From contig CACHKE010000001.1 of assembly GCA_902580335.1 (NCBI GenBank), forward strand, positions 1 to 64,000: a DNA stretch of 64,000 nt, read 5' to 3'. This document shows, one piece after another, positions 7,462 to 15,435 of this stretch; within the stretch, counting starts at the first letter, position 1, and every line of letters begins with the position of its first letter. Source of the stretch: an uncultured Pelagibacteraceae bacterium. GTDB lineage: Bacteria > Pseudomonadota > Alphaproteobacteria > Pelagibacterales > Pelagibacteraceae. The notes under the pieces are model-generated. The model ran no database searches, was not told where the DNA came from, and was given only the letters and a program-made list of their open reading frames with translations. The position numbers and the translations under genes were made by a program.

Positions 7462-8492
7462 GGATTAGGGTATTTCTTTTGAATTTTATTAATATCATTT
7501 ATTATATCACTGTTTAAATTTACATTTACACTTTCTATGTTTGTTTTCAACTGTTCCATTGTCGTTGCCCCAATGATAACACTAGTTGTGAAATGTTGAA
7601 TTTCACAGAATTTTAGAGACATTTGAGTAAAATCTAAATTATATTTTTTTGAAATTTTGTAGTATTCATCAATGGCTTTTTGACCATTTTCATTTTTATA
7701 TCTGTTAAAATTTTTAAATAATTGCATTCTCGATTTTGTAGGTAATTTATTATTTCTATATTTTCCTGTTAAATATCCAAACGCCAATGGAGAGTAAGCT
7801 AATAATCCGCTTTGCTCCCTAATGGAAATTTCGGCTAAACCAACCTCATACGTTCGATTTAGTAAGTTGTAAGGATTTTGGACTGACATCATTTTTGGAA
7901 GCCCTTTCATCTTTGAGAGTTCAAGAAATTTTGATAAACCCCAAGCAGTTTCATTGGACAAACCTACATATCTAATTTTTCCTTGTTCAATAAATTTTTT
8001 TAAACTTTCTAAAATTTCTTCAAAAGGTGTCCAATCTTTATCATTTTCGTCATGCTCATAACCGTAGTCACCAAAAAAATTTGTGCTTCTTTCAGGCCAG
8101 TGAAGTTGATATAAATCAATATAGTCTGTCTTCAATCTCCTTAAACTTTCATCTAATGCTTCTTTAATTTTTTTTTTACCAAAACTATTTCCACCACCTC
8201 TAATATATTTGTTCGACGTACTTCCACAAACTTTAGTGGCAAGAACAACGTCATTCCTTTTTTTTGTTTTTTGAAACCAATTACCAATTATTTTTTCAGT
8301 TTCTCCATAGGTTTCTTCTCTCATTGGAATTGAATATATTTCAGCTGTATCCCAAAAATTTACTCCTTGGCTCAAAGCAAAATCCATTTGTTCAAAACCC
8401 TCTTTCTCTGAATTTTGTTCACCCCAGGTCATTGTACCGAGACAAATTGTACTTACATCTAGATCAGTATTTCCTAATTTTTTGTAATTCAT
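7452..8492 (-). CDS. Aldo/keto reductase (Tas-like)
   Basis: 346 residues, a full-length NADP(H)-dependent TIM-barrel oxidoreductase. The family marks are present: LGLSTICLG-like beginning (LDVSTICLGTMTWGEQ), NFWDTAEIYS with the catalytic Asp and Tyr, DVVLATKVCG with the catalytic Lys, DYIDLYQLHWPER with the catalytic His, and IIGATTMEQLKTN near the C-terminus that binds the NADP phosphate side. Overall spacing is like E. coli Tas (a large loop before the WPER region). The physiological aldehyde or ketone is unknown. It is the first gene of the minus-strand set continuing into IalB-like and argG and is divergent from the Bax inhibitor-1 gene. Confidence 0.92.
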   Translation of the reverse strand: MNYKKLGNTDLDVSTICLGTMTWGEQNSEKEGFEQMDFALSQGVNFWDTAEIYSIPMREETYGETEKIIGNWFQKTKKRNDVVLATKVCGSTSNKYIRGGGNSFGKKKIKEALDESLRRLKTDYIDLYQLHWPERSTNFFGDYGYEHDENDKDWTPFEEILESLKKFIEQGKIRYVGLSNETAWGLSKFLELSKMKGLPKMMSVQNPYNLLNRTYEVGLAEISIREQSGLLAYSPLAFGYLTGKYRNNKLPTKSRMQLFKNFNRYKNENGQKAIDEYYKISKKYNLDFTQMSLKFCEIQHFTTSVIIGATTMEQLKTNIESVNVNLNSDIINDINKIQKKYPNPCP

Positions 8493-8570
8493 TAGTATTT
8501 TACAATATTAGTCATTTATTGTTTTTTTTGATATCTTGAATAATTAATAAAAGATTATATATGTTACTGC

Positions 8571-9335
8571 ATGGAATTTAATAAAAAAGGTATTCTAGGA
8601 AGAGCAAAAGAGGCTGCACAACAATCAACTGCAGTAACAGATGAAGGCTTAAGAGCCTACATGTTAAAAGTATATAACTACATGGCAACGGGAATCCTTA
8701 TGACAGGGATAATTGCCCTTATAACTTTCAAAATGTCTGTTGTAACCGATAGCTCAGGATCTATAGTTGGACTAACTCAAGTGGGTAACGCGATCTATAT
8801 GTCTGGGCTAAAATGGCTAGTAATGTTAGCTCCACTTGGAATCGTATTTTACATGAGCTTTGGTATAAATAAAATGAGTGCAGCTAAAGCGCAAACAACT
8901 TTTTGGATTTTTGCTGCATTAATGGGTCTGTCTCTTTCGTCAATTTTATTAGTTTATACTGGCATGAGTATCACAAGAGTATTTTTCATTTGTTCTGCAA
9001 CATTCGGAGCTATGAGCATATATGGATATACAACAAAAAGAGACCTAACAAAATTAGGATCTTTTTTAATGATGGGTTTAATTGGTATCATTATCGCATC
9101 AATAGTTAATATATTTATGAAGTCCTCAATGATGTATTTCGTAATTTCTATTTTAGGTGTTTTAATTTTTGTAGGACTTACTGCTTACGACACACAAAAA
9201 ATCAAAAACATGTATGCGGCTAGTGACACGGGTGAATTAATGGGCAAAAAAGCTGTAATGGGTGCATTAACGCTTTATTTAGACTTTATTAATTTATTTA
9301 TCATGTTGCTTAGACTTTTTGGTCAAAGAAGATAA
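8571..9335 (+). CDS. Bax inhibitor-1/YccA family membrane protein
   Basis: 254 residues with seven predicted membrane helices after a soluble N-terminus (GILGRAKEAAQQSTAVTDEGLRAYMLKVYNYMATGI). This alphaproteobacterial form of the BI-1 family is marked by VYNYMATGILMTGIIA, LSSILLVYTG, SIYGYTTKRDLTKLGSFLMMGLIG and the C-terminal LTAYDTQKIKNMY with the conserved acidic residue thought to gate ion or calcium flux. LYLDFINLFIMLLRLFG closes the protein. YccA in E. coli interacts with the FtsH protease; the same role here is only a family-based suggestion. The gene is monocistronic, facing DUF2794 tail to tail with a one-base gap. Confidence 0.93.
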   Translation: MEFNKKGILGRAKEAAQQSTAVTDEGLRAYMLKVYNYMATGILMTGIIALITFKMSVVTDSSGSIVGLTQVGNAIYMSGLKWLVMLAPLGIVFYMSFGINKMSAAKAQTTFWIFAALMGLSLSSILLVYTGMSITRVFFICSATFGAMSIYGYTTKRDLTKLGSFLMMGLIGIIIASIVNIFMKSSMMYFVISILGVLIFVGLTAYDTQKIKNMYAASDTGELMGKKAVMGALTLYLDFINLFIMLLRLFGQRR

Positions 9336-9336
9336 T

Positions 9337-9678
9337 TTAAAGTTTTTTCCAATTAATATTTTTCAATAGATTATTTAAATCAGACGAATTTCTAAATATT
9401 TTTCCATTTGCATCAGTAATTAAATATTTAAGATTTTTATTTTTTGGCTTAAAATTTTTGCAAATCTTATACAGAGCATTTTCTGTAGTATTTTTAAAAA
9501 CACTAAAACCAACTTGTTTGCTTGAAATATTAAGTCCATAGTCTTTCCATGATCCTTCAGAAACCATTTTAGCGTATAAATCTAAAATAATTTTCAACTC
9601 ATCTTTTTCAAAAAAATGTTTTTCTTCAACATTCTTTTTATTAACATTATTGATTATTAGACGTAGATTATTATTCAT
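9337..9678 (-). CDS. DUF2794 family protein
   Basis: 113 residues. The pattern FFEKDELKIILDLYAKMVSEG, WKDYGLNISSKQVGFSVFK, ALYKICKNF and YLITDANGKIFRNSSDL matches DUF2794, a small soluble family nearly confined to Alphaproteobacteria and of unknown function. No catalytic motif is visible. Its start overlaps the 3' end of yciB by eight bases, so the two are translationally coupled. Confidence 0.85.
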   Translation of the reverse strand: MNNNLRLIINNVNKKNVEEKHFFEKDELKIILDLYAKMVSEGSWKDYGLNISSKQVGFSVFKNTTENALYKICKNFKPKNKNLKYLITDANGKIFRNSSDLNNLLKNINWKKL

Positions 9679-10222
9679 TTGTTTTATACTTATTTATTAA
9701 ACCTATTTGAAAAGCAGTGAATATAAATGTAATTGGTAATAGTCCCCATACTTTAAAATTCACCCAAAATTCTTCAGATTGAGTTCGCCAAACTATTTCG
9801 TTTAGAATTGCTAGACCAAAAAAGAAATATATCCATCTTTTATTTAATATCTCCCATCCTTCATCAGTGAGTGAGACAGAGTTACCCATTAATTTTTTTA
9901 AAACAGGTTCATTTGTAAAGTACCTTCCAAATATCAGAGCGAATGCAAAGAGAATATTTATAATTGTTGGTTTGACATAGATAAAAACTGGATTATCAAA
10001 GTAAATTGTTAAGCCTCCAAATAAAGTAATTAAAACTCCACTTAACAAAGGAATCTTTGGTATTTTTTTTTCTAAAAACCAAACAATAGCTAATGCAATT
10101 ATTGTCGCAATAATAAATGGGGGAATTGCAATTTTTAAGTCTTTTCCACTATCGTAGTAGTAGTAAAAAAAAATTACTAGAGGTCCAAAATCTGTCAAAA
10201 ACTTTAAAAAAGATTTGTTCAC
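9671..10222 (-). CDS. yciB: Intracellular septation protein A / inner-membrane protein YciB
   Basis: 183 residues with five to six membrane helices. Signature stretches are KFLTDFGPLVIFFYYY, FLEKKIPKIPLLSGVLITLFGGLTI, KPTIINILFAFALIFGRYF, LTDEGWEILNKRWIYFF and NEIVWRTQSEEFWVNFKVWG, as in the YciB/IspZ family. The E. coli protein sits in the inner membrane and affects envelope integrity and cell division. DUF2794 follows with an eight-base overlap. The start at 10222 faces hspQ across an 85-base AT-rich divergent gap. Confidence 0.95.
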   Translation of the reverse strand: MNKSFLKFLTDFGPLVIFFYYYYDSGKDLKIAIPPFIIATIIALAIVWFLEKKIPKIPLLSGVLITLFGGLTIYFDNPVFIYVKPTIINILFAFALIFGRYFTNEPVLKKLMGNSVSLTDEGWEILNKRWIYFFFGLAILNEIVWRTQSEEFWVNFKVWGLLPITFIFTAFQIGLINKYKTNE

Positions 10223-10271
10223 AGGCGAGATATTAACATAAATAATATTTTCATAGAAACTTTTAATTTTT

Positions 10272-10303
10272 CTTATTGATTTTTGTTTTTAAATACCCAT
10301 ACT
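10272..10303 (+). promoter_or_regulatory. Weak candidate heat-shock-type promoter for hspQ
   Basis: CTTATTG at 10272-10278 and CCCATACT at 10296-10303 are 17 bases apart and lie just before the hspQ ATG. This loosely resembles the alphaproteobacterial sigma-32 pattern (CTTGAA with a CCNAT-type -10). The first box is poor, and an AT-rich background makes chance matches likely. If real, transcription would begin at about the start codon, giving a leaderless or nearly leaderless mRNA. Confidence 0.2.
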
Positions 10304-10307
10304 AAAT

Positions 10308-10631
10308 ATGATGGCAATTCAAAAAGCTAAATTTTCAATTGGAGATATAGTGAAACATAAACACTTCGACTTTAGAGGTGTAATTTATGATGTTGATTTT
10401 GAATTTAATAATTCAGAAGAATGGTATCAATCGATACCAAAAAATGTAAGGCCAAGAAAAGATCAGCCTTTTTATCATCTGTTAGCTGAAAATGATGAAA
10501 TCACATATGAGGCATACGTTTCCGAGCAAAATCTTCTTGTTGATGACTCAGATGAACCAATTAAACATCCTTTAATTGAAGAAATTTTCTCTGGGAAAAA
10601 GGGATCTAGCTATTTTAAGCTATCTAATTAA
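10308..10631 (+). CDS. hspQ: Heat shock protein HspQ (YccV, hemimethylated-DNA-binding family)
   Basis: 107 residues. The sequence AKFSIGDIVKHKHFDFRGVIYDVD, KDQPFYHLLAENDE, EAYVSEQNLL and HPLIEEIF is the full HspQ/YccV fold. In enterobacteria it affects DnaA stability and acts as a specificity-enhancing factor of the Lon protease. Two ATG codons lie in tandem (10308 and 10311) and no Shine-Dalgarno is visible, so the exact start is ambiguous by one codon. The gene stands alone, divergent from yciB and followed by a gene-free but structured interval. Confidence 0.95.
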   Translation: MMAIQKAKFSIGDIVKHKHFDFRGVIYDVDFEFNNSEEWYQSIPKNVRPRKDQPFYHLLAENDEITYEAYVSEQNLLVDDSDEPIKHPLIEEIFSGKKGSSYFKLSN

Positions 10632-10654
10632 ATAAATCACTTTTTTAACACATT

Positions 10655-10770
10655 TAGCTCAAACCTTTGACACAGCAATTTGCTTTTATAAGGTTAATTC
10701 TGATCAAGGGTGCTACTTATTTACCCTTCGTTATTATCTCCCTCTGGCATTCTTGATCAGGCAGTTTTTT
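10655..10770 (+). ncRNA. Candidate structured RNA or long-loop terminator between hspQ and ccmC
   Basis: The 161-base gap is richer in G+C than its surroundings and folds well by eye. Bases 10662-10667 (AACCTT) pair with 10690-10695 (AAGGTT), with AGCA/TGCT inside. Bases 10700-10714 pair with 10746-10760 over 15 continuous positions (four of them G-U), enclosing a 31-base loop, and a run of six T follows four bases later. It could be a small RNA with its own terminator, the 3' end of the hspQ transcript, or a ccmC leader. I cannot match it to a named family; strand is assumed from the T-run. Confidence 0.45.
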
Positions 10771-10792
10771 CATAATAAATATAATCTCATAT

Positions 10793-11500
10793 ATGTTTAA
10801 ATATTTTGAACCGAATAAAATTTTTTCAATAACATCAAAAGCTCCTAAGTATGTATTATTTTTATTTATTGTCATTCTTTCAATAGGATTAACAGAGGCG
10901 TTAATATTATCTCCTGAGGATTATAAGCAAAGTCACTCTGTCAGAATAATGTATGTTCATGTTCCAGCAGCTTGGATTTCGCTTGGAATTTTTTCAGCTA
11001 TTACTTTTTTATCTATAGTTGGATACATTTTTAAAATAAGGAATTTTTTTTTAATCGCAAAAAGTTTGGCACCCTCTGGATTGGTATTTAATATAATAGC
11101 TCTGGTTACTGGTTCCATATGGGGTAAACCCACATGGGGAACTTGGTGGGCTTGGGACGCAAGAATAACTTCAATGTTAATACTAGCACTGTTTTACACA
11201 ATGTATCTTGTTGCATGGAGAATTTTTGAAGATAATGACAAAGCATTTAAAGTTACATCAATTATCACAATTTTAGGAATTATTAATGTTCCTATAATTA
11301 AGTATTCAGTAGATTGGTGGAATACATTGCATCAACCAGCTTCAATCAACATACTCTCGAAGTCTTCAATTCACATATCAATGCTGTTTCCATTAATGAC
11401 AATGACTGCGGCATTTGCCCTATTTTCTCTACTGATTTTTTTAATGAAATATAATACAGAACTGATAAAAATTAAAAATAAAGGGTTAGATAGATTATGA
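10793..11500 (+). CDS. ccmC: Haem exporter/handling protein CcmC
   Basis: 235 residues with six membrane helices. The WWD signature WGKPTWGTWWAWDARITSM lies near residues 110-128, with conserved histidines in VHVPAAWISLG and TLHQPAS on either side, which hold haem. CcmC loads haem onto CcmE in system I cytochrome c maturation at the periplasmic face. A TATAAT sits at 10780-10785, eight bases before the ATG, without an evident Shine-Dalgarno. It heads ccmCDEFGH; ccmD begins inside its last codon (four-base overlap). ccmA, ccmB and ccmI are not in the window. Confidence 0.96.
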   Translation: MFKYFEPNKIFSITSKAPKYVLFLFIVILSIGLTEALILSPEDYKQSHSVRIMYVHVPAAWISLGIFSAITFLSIVGYIFKIRNFFLIAKSLAPSGLVFNIIALVTGSIWGKPTWGTWWAWDARITSMLILALFYTMYLVAWRIFEDNDKAFKVTSIITILGIINVPIIKYSVDWWNTLHQPASINILSKSSIHISMLFPLMTMTAAFALFSLLIFLMKYNTELIKIKNKGLDRL

Positions 11501-11724
11501 TTGAAAATTTATTTTTTATGAATGGATATGGCCTGTATGTTTGGTCAGCGTTTTCATTTACTTTAATTAGTTTTTTGACACTTTTTTTAGTGATCAAAAT
11601 TCAATACAACAAAGAAAAAAATAAATTTATAGCAAAATTTGGATCTTTAAATTCTGAGAGAGCAGCTTTTGCAAAATCTCAAAGTGTAAATAAAGAAATT
11701 TTGTCAAATACTTCAAATATTTAA
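11497..11724 (+). CDS. ccmD: Haem exporter protein CcmD
   Basis: 75 residues with one membrane helix. The N-terminal GYGLYVWSAFSFTLISFLTLFL is the CcmD signature (short periplasmic end, one helix, then a charged cytoplasmic tail). CcmD stabilises the CcmABC haem-release complex and is needed to free holo-CcmE. The start overlaps ccmC by four bases and ccmE follows after ten, matching the usual ccmC-D-E order. The tail here is somewhat longer than in enteric bacteria and low in complexity. Confidence 0.88.
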   Translation: MIENLFFMNGYGLYVWSAFSFTLISFLTLFLVIKIQYNKEKNKFIAKFGSLNSERAAFAKSQSVNKEILSNTSNI

Positions 11725-11734
11725 CTTTTGAAAC

Positions 11735-12154
11735 ATGTATGGGCGAAAAGTTAAATTAAGATTTTTTTTTGTATTATTAATATTAACAACCTTAGCATTA
11801 TCAGTCTTTTTATTAGTTAAGTCTTTAGAGGAAAACGTTATTTTTTTTAAGTCTCCAACAGAAATTAAAGCTTTGAGTGAAATTGGTGAAAAGAAAATAA
11901 GAATAGGTGGGATGGTCAAAAAAGAATCTATAACTATAATTTCAAAAGAAATAAGATTCATTGTAACAGATTTTAAAAACGAGATAAACGTTGTTTATTC
12001 TGGGGTTGTACCGAATCTTTTTGCTGAGGAAAAGGGTGTTGTTGCTGAGGGATATTTAAAAGATAAAAATTTTTTTTTAGCTACAAAAATTTTGGCTAAA
12101 CATGATGAAAATTATATGCCACCAGAAGTTAAGGCGGCATTAGAGGAGAAATAA
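11735..12154 (+). CDS. ccmE: Cytochrome c-type biogenesis haem chaperone CcmE
   Basis: 139 residues, with an N-terminal membrane anchor (residues 9-28) and a periplasmic OB-fold. The covalent haem-binding His is at about 123 in [14 protein letters not shown], the strictly conserved HxxxY motif. [13 protein letters not shown] and [28 protein letters not shown] are the expected OB strands. It takes haem from CcmC and passes it to the CcmF/H ligase. Gaps to ccmD and ccmF are ten and two bases. Confidence 0.95.
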   Translation: MYGRKVKLRFFFVLLILTTLALSVFLLVKSLEENVIFFKSPTEIKALSEIGEKKIRIGGMVKKESITIISKEIRFIVTDFKNEINVVYSGVVPNLFAEEKGVVAEGYLKDKNFFLATKILAKHDENYMPPEVKAALEEK

Positions 12155-12156
12155 AT

Positions 12157-14034
12157 TTGGCGAGTTTAATAGGTTCTTATTCATTAAGTTTTGGACTTCT
12201 TTTTTCAATTTTAATTATTTTTTTTTCATTTAAAAATTTAAAAGATGCTGAAATCTTAGATAAAAAGATAATAACTTTTACATTTATTCAATTTTTCTTT
12301 GTAGTCATAAGTTTTTTTGGATTAATCATCTCTTTTATTAACTCAGATTTTAGCAACGAAACTGTTTTTAATCACTCTCATACAACCAAACCATTATTTT
12401 ATAAAATCTCAGGAACTTGGGGTAATCATGAGGGTAGTTTATTGCTATGGTTGCTAGTATTAACTTTGTTTATTTCAATTTTTTTAATTAAATCTAATCA
12501 ACAACCAAAAAAGTACAGAATTTTTACCATATTATTTCAACAAACAATAATTGTAGGCTTTTTTATTTTTTTGATTAAGACTTCAAGTCCATTTAATTAT
12601 ATTTTTCCAACACCAAATGAGGGCTTAGGTCTGAATCCAATTTTACAAGATCCTGCTTTAGCAATACATCCACCAATTTTATATTTAGGTTATGTAGGTT
12701 CTTCAATAATTTTCTCGTCAGCTCTTGCTGCCATGGTTACGTCATATGTTTCAAAAGAATGGGCGAAGCATATTAAACAATGGGTTTTAGCATCATGGGT
12801 TTTTCTTACACTAGGAATTTTGCTTGGATCTATTTGGGCATACTATGAATTAGGTTGGGGAGGTTTTTGGTTTTGGGATCCAGTTGAAAATGTATCTTTA
12901 ATGCCATGGTTTGCACTAACAACTTTACTTCATTGCATATTAGTTTTGGAGAAGAAGAAAATATTAACCTCATGGGCTATGATACTGTCAATTGCAACTT
13001 TTGCTTTGAGTATGAGTGGTACTTTTTTAGTAAGATCTGGAATTTTAAATTCAGTTCACACATTTGCTAACGATCCAGAGAGAGGTTTATTTATATTAAT
13101 TTTTCTTTTTACACTTATTTTTTTGTCTATTTTTATTTTCATTTTTTTTCATTCAGAGAAAGAAAAATTAGAAAATAATTTTTTTTGGCTAAGCAAGGAG
13201 ACATCTATTTTAGTCAATAATTGGTTTATGATGTACTTTTTATCAGTAGTTTTAATAGGAACAATTTATCCAATATTTTTAGAAGTTATAACCGCAAATA
13301 AAATATCTGTCGGACCACCTTTTTATCACAAACTCATATTGCCTTTCTTAATTCCATTTTTAATAGCTATGGCAATTGGACCAAATCTTAATTGGGTTAA
13401 ATCAGATTTTAAAGATAAGTTTTATATGACCATATTTTTAGTAATATCCTTTTTGTTATCAGCATTAATAATTAAACAATTTGATATAAATTTTCTGATT
13501 AATACAATTTTGGTCACTTCTGCTTTCTTTTTATTTTTTTCTACTTCTAGAGAATTTTTTCTCAAAAGATTTAGAAATTTATCTCAGAACATTGCTCATT
13601 TTGGTTTTAGTTTGCTAATTCTAAGTATTTTATTTAATAATATTTTTTCTAATGAGGTAATTACCAATCTAAAAATTGGTGAAACATTTAAGACTGAAAA
13701 GTTTACAATAAATTTTGAAAACATTGAGCAAGAAGATAAAAAAAACTTCAAAGCAATTATAGGAAAATTTAATGTACAAAATTTGGATGGGTCGTCAGAT
13801 ATCCTCAATCCTGAATTAAGAATATATAATCAACCAAATATAATTACGAGTGAGGCTGATATTAAAACTAACTTACTCACAGATAAATTTATGACAATGA
13901 ATTATGTACAGAACCAGGAATATTTTAATGTTAGATATCAAGTTAAACCTTTTATGATTTGGATATGGATTTCAGTAATATTAATAAGTTTAGGTGGTTT
14001 TTTAAGTTTTTTTAAAAAAAAATATGAAATCTAA
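12157..14034 (+). CDS. ccmF: Cytochrome c haem lyase subunit CcmF
   Basis: 625 residues, many membrane helices. The WWD domain WGGFWFWDPVENVSLMPW is near residues 228-245; SGTWGNHEGSLLLW and NPILQDPALAIHPPILYLGYVG carry conserved histidines, and SGTFLVRSGILNSVHTFA follows. CcmF, with CcmH, attaches haem to apocytochrome c in the periplasm. The start is TTG, two bases after the ccmE stop and preceded by an AGGAG-like sequence. The last codons overlap ccmG by eleven bases. Length is typical of the family. Confidence 0.96.
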   Translation: MASLIGSYSLSFGLLFSILIIFFSFKNLKDAEILDKKIITFTFIQFFFVVISFFGLIISFINSDFSNETVFNHSHTTKPLFYKISGTWGNHEGSLLLWLLVLTLFISIFLIKSNQQPKKYRIFTILFQQTIIVGFFIFLIKTSSPFNYIFPTPNEGLGLNPILQDPALAIHPPILYLGYVGSSIIFSSALAAMVTSYVSKEWAKHIKQWVLASWVFLTLGILLGSIWAYYELGWGGFWFWDPVENVSLMPWFALTTLLHCILVLEKKKILTSWAMILSIATFALSMSGTFLVRSGILNSVHTFANDPERGLFILIFLFTLIFLSIFIFIFFHSEKEKLENNFFWLSKETSILVNNWFMMYFLSVVLIGTIYPIFLEVITANKISVGPPFYHKLILPFLIPFLIAMAIGPNLNWVKSDFKDKFYMTIFLVISFLLSALIIKQFDINFLINTILVTSAFFLFFSTSREFFLKRFRNLSQNIAHFGFSLLILSILFNNIFSNEVITNLKIGETFKTEKFTINFENIEQEDKKNFKAIIGKFNVQNLDGSSDILNPELRIYNQPNIITSEADIKTNLLTDKFMTMNYVQNQEYFNVRYQVKPFMIWIWISVILISLGGFLSFFKKKYEI

Positions 14035-14542
14035 ATATATTCCATTAATTTTAATCATAATTTTTTTAATTACTTTTGTAATTTTTTTCAAAGGTTTAAA
14101 AAATTCAAACATCTATACTCCAGACACCAATTTAAAAAAAGAAATTCCATCATTCGAGTTAAAATCTTTTGAGAATGATTCTATTGTCATTTCAGAAAAA
14201 ATTTTTAAAGATAATGATTATTATTTTATGAACATTTGGGCATCATGGTGTATCCCCTGCAAAGAGGAACATGAATTTTTAATGGAATTAAAAAAAGATG
14301 ACAAAATACAATTAGTAGGATTTAATTATAAAGATAACTTTACTAATGCCTCAAGTTTTTTAAAAGATTTGGGAAATCCTTACGATATAATTGTATCAGA
14401 CAAGGATGGTACAGCATCAATTGAATGGGGTGCTTATGGGGTGCCAGAAAGTTTTTTGATATATCAAAATAAAATTATAAAAAGATTTATTGGACCAATA
14501 AACAATGAGGATTTATTAGAAATTCAGAAAATAATAAGATGA
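14024..14542 (+). CDS. ccmG: Thiol:disulfide interchange protein CcmG/DsbE
   Basis: 172 residues, a membrane-anchored periplasmic thioredoxin. Helix 5-23 is followed by a thioredoxin fold with WASWCIPCKEEH, redox cysteines C76 and C79, and the cis-proline region WGAYGVPESFLIY. It keeps apocytochrome c haem-binding cysteines reduced for ligation. It overlaps ccmF by eleven bases and ccmH by four. Confidence 0.95.
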   Translation: MKSKYIPLILIIIFLITFVIFFKGLKNSNIYTPDTNLKKEIPSFELKSFENDSIVISEKIFKDNDYYFMNIWASWCIPCKEEHEFLMELKKDDKIQLVGFNYKDNFTNASSFLKDLGNPYDIIVSDKDGTASIEWGAYGVPESFLIYQNKIIKRFIGPINNEDLLEIQKIIR

Positions 14543-14901
14543 AATTTATTAATATTTTTTTGGTTGTAGCTATAATTTTAAATTTTAATTTCTTAAAGGC
14601 AGATGAAATTAAAACTGAGAATAAAATAGCAAAAAATTTAAGATGCTTAATTTGTCAAGGCCAGTCAGTGTATGATTCAGATTCAGAGTTCGCGATAAGT
14701 CTAAAGTTAGTTATTAAAAATAAAATTCAAGAAGGTCTAAGTGAGGAACAAATATATAATTTTTTAAAAATAAAATATGGAGAATGGATATTGTACGATC
14801 CAGTTTTCAATAGAAATACCTATTTTTTATGGTTATTGCCTATCTTGATATTCTTAGCGGGTGGTGCAATAATCATCAAAAGGTTTTATTATAAAAAATA
14901 A
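14539..14901 (+). CDS. ccmH: Cytochrome c-type biogenesis protein CcmH (CycL)
   Basis: 120 residues: a signal peptide or anchor, the three-helix domain with the redox pair LRCLICQGQSV (C36 and C39), IQEGLSEEQIYNFLKIKYGEWILYDP, and one membrane helix at about 97-115. This is the short CcmH (CycL) form; the CcmI-type TPR part is absent and must be encoded elsewhere if present. It reduces the apocytochrome CXXCH pair together with CcmG. The ccm run ends here; the PagL-like gene begins 15 bases later. Confidence 0.93.
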   Translation: MKFINIFLVVAIILNFNFLKADEIKTENKIAKNLRCLICQGQSVYDSDSEFAISLKLVIKNKIQEGLSEEQIYNFLKIKYGEWILYDPVFNRNTYFLWLLPILIFLAGGAIIIKRFYYKK

Positions 14902-14916
14902 TCTTAATTAAGTACA

Positions 14917-15426
14917 ATGAGTTTAAAAAGAATTTTTTTAGTTTTATTAATTTTAACTTTACCTTCAAAATTAATTGGAGATGCAGATATTGATAATGAT
15001 AACCATCAATTCAATCTATATCTTGGGAATTTTGATTTTAGTGACGACAAACAAAAAGCAACATTGCTAGGTTTCCAGCACCAAAATGAAAAATTAAATA
15101 GAAATACATTTTTAGGGAATATTTCACCTGTAACTGGAGGTTTTATAACTGAAAATTCTGCAGCATATATTTACACAGGTGTAGAATGGAATATGGACAT
15201 GGGCCCATTTTTCTTCACTCCAAGCTTTACTCCTGGACTTTACCATGAAGGTGATGGAAAGGATCTTGGACACGTTCTTGAATTTAAGTCAGAATTACAG
15301 CTTTCTTATAAAACTACCGATACGACAAATTTTGCTGTATCATATAATCATGTATCTAATGCTAGTTTAGGGGATAAAAATCCTGGGGCAAATAGTTATA
15401 TGTTTAACTTCCTCAAAAAGTTCTAA
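14917..15426 (+). CDS. PagL-like lipid A deacylase / acyloxyacyl hydrolase family outer-membrane protein
   Basis: 169 residues with a signal peptide and alternating beta-barrel strands ending in an aromatic residue (MFNFLKKF). The C-terminal motif YNHVSNASLGDKNPGAN matches the PagL family, where His and Ser of HxS form the active site (H145 and S147 here). The Glu that lies 14 residues after the His in Pseudomonas PagL is Asn159 here, so the classic triad looks incomplete. The family removes the 3-O acyl chain of lipid A in the outer membrane; activity here is uncertain. It may be read from the ccm operon. Confidence 0.75.
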   Translation: MSLKRIFLVLLILTLPSKLIGDADIDNDNHQFNLYLGNFDFSDDKQKATLLGFQHQNEKLNRNTFLGNISPVTGGFITENSAAYIYTGVEWNMDMGPFFFTPSFTPGLYHEGDGKDLGHVLEFKSELQLSYKTTDTTNFAVSYNHVSNASLGDKNPGANSYMFNFLKKF

Positions 15427-15435
15427 ATAAAATTT

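Noticed and set aside
10667-10690. TTGACA followed by TATAAG upstream of ccmC as a promoter
   Set aside because: The spacer is only about 14 bases, and the bases take part in the predicted hairpin.
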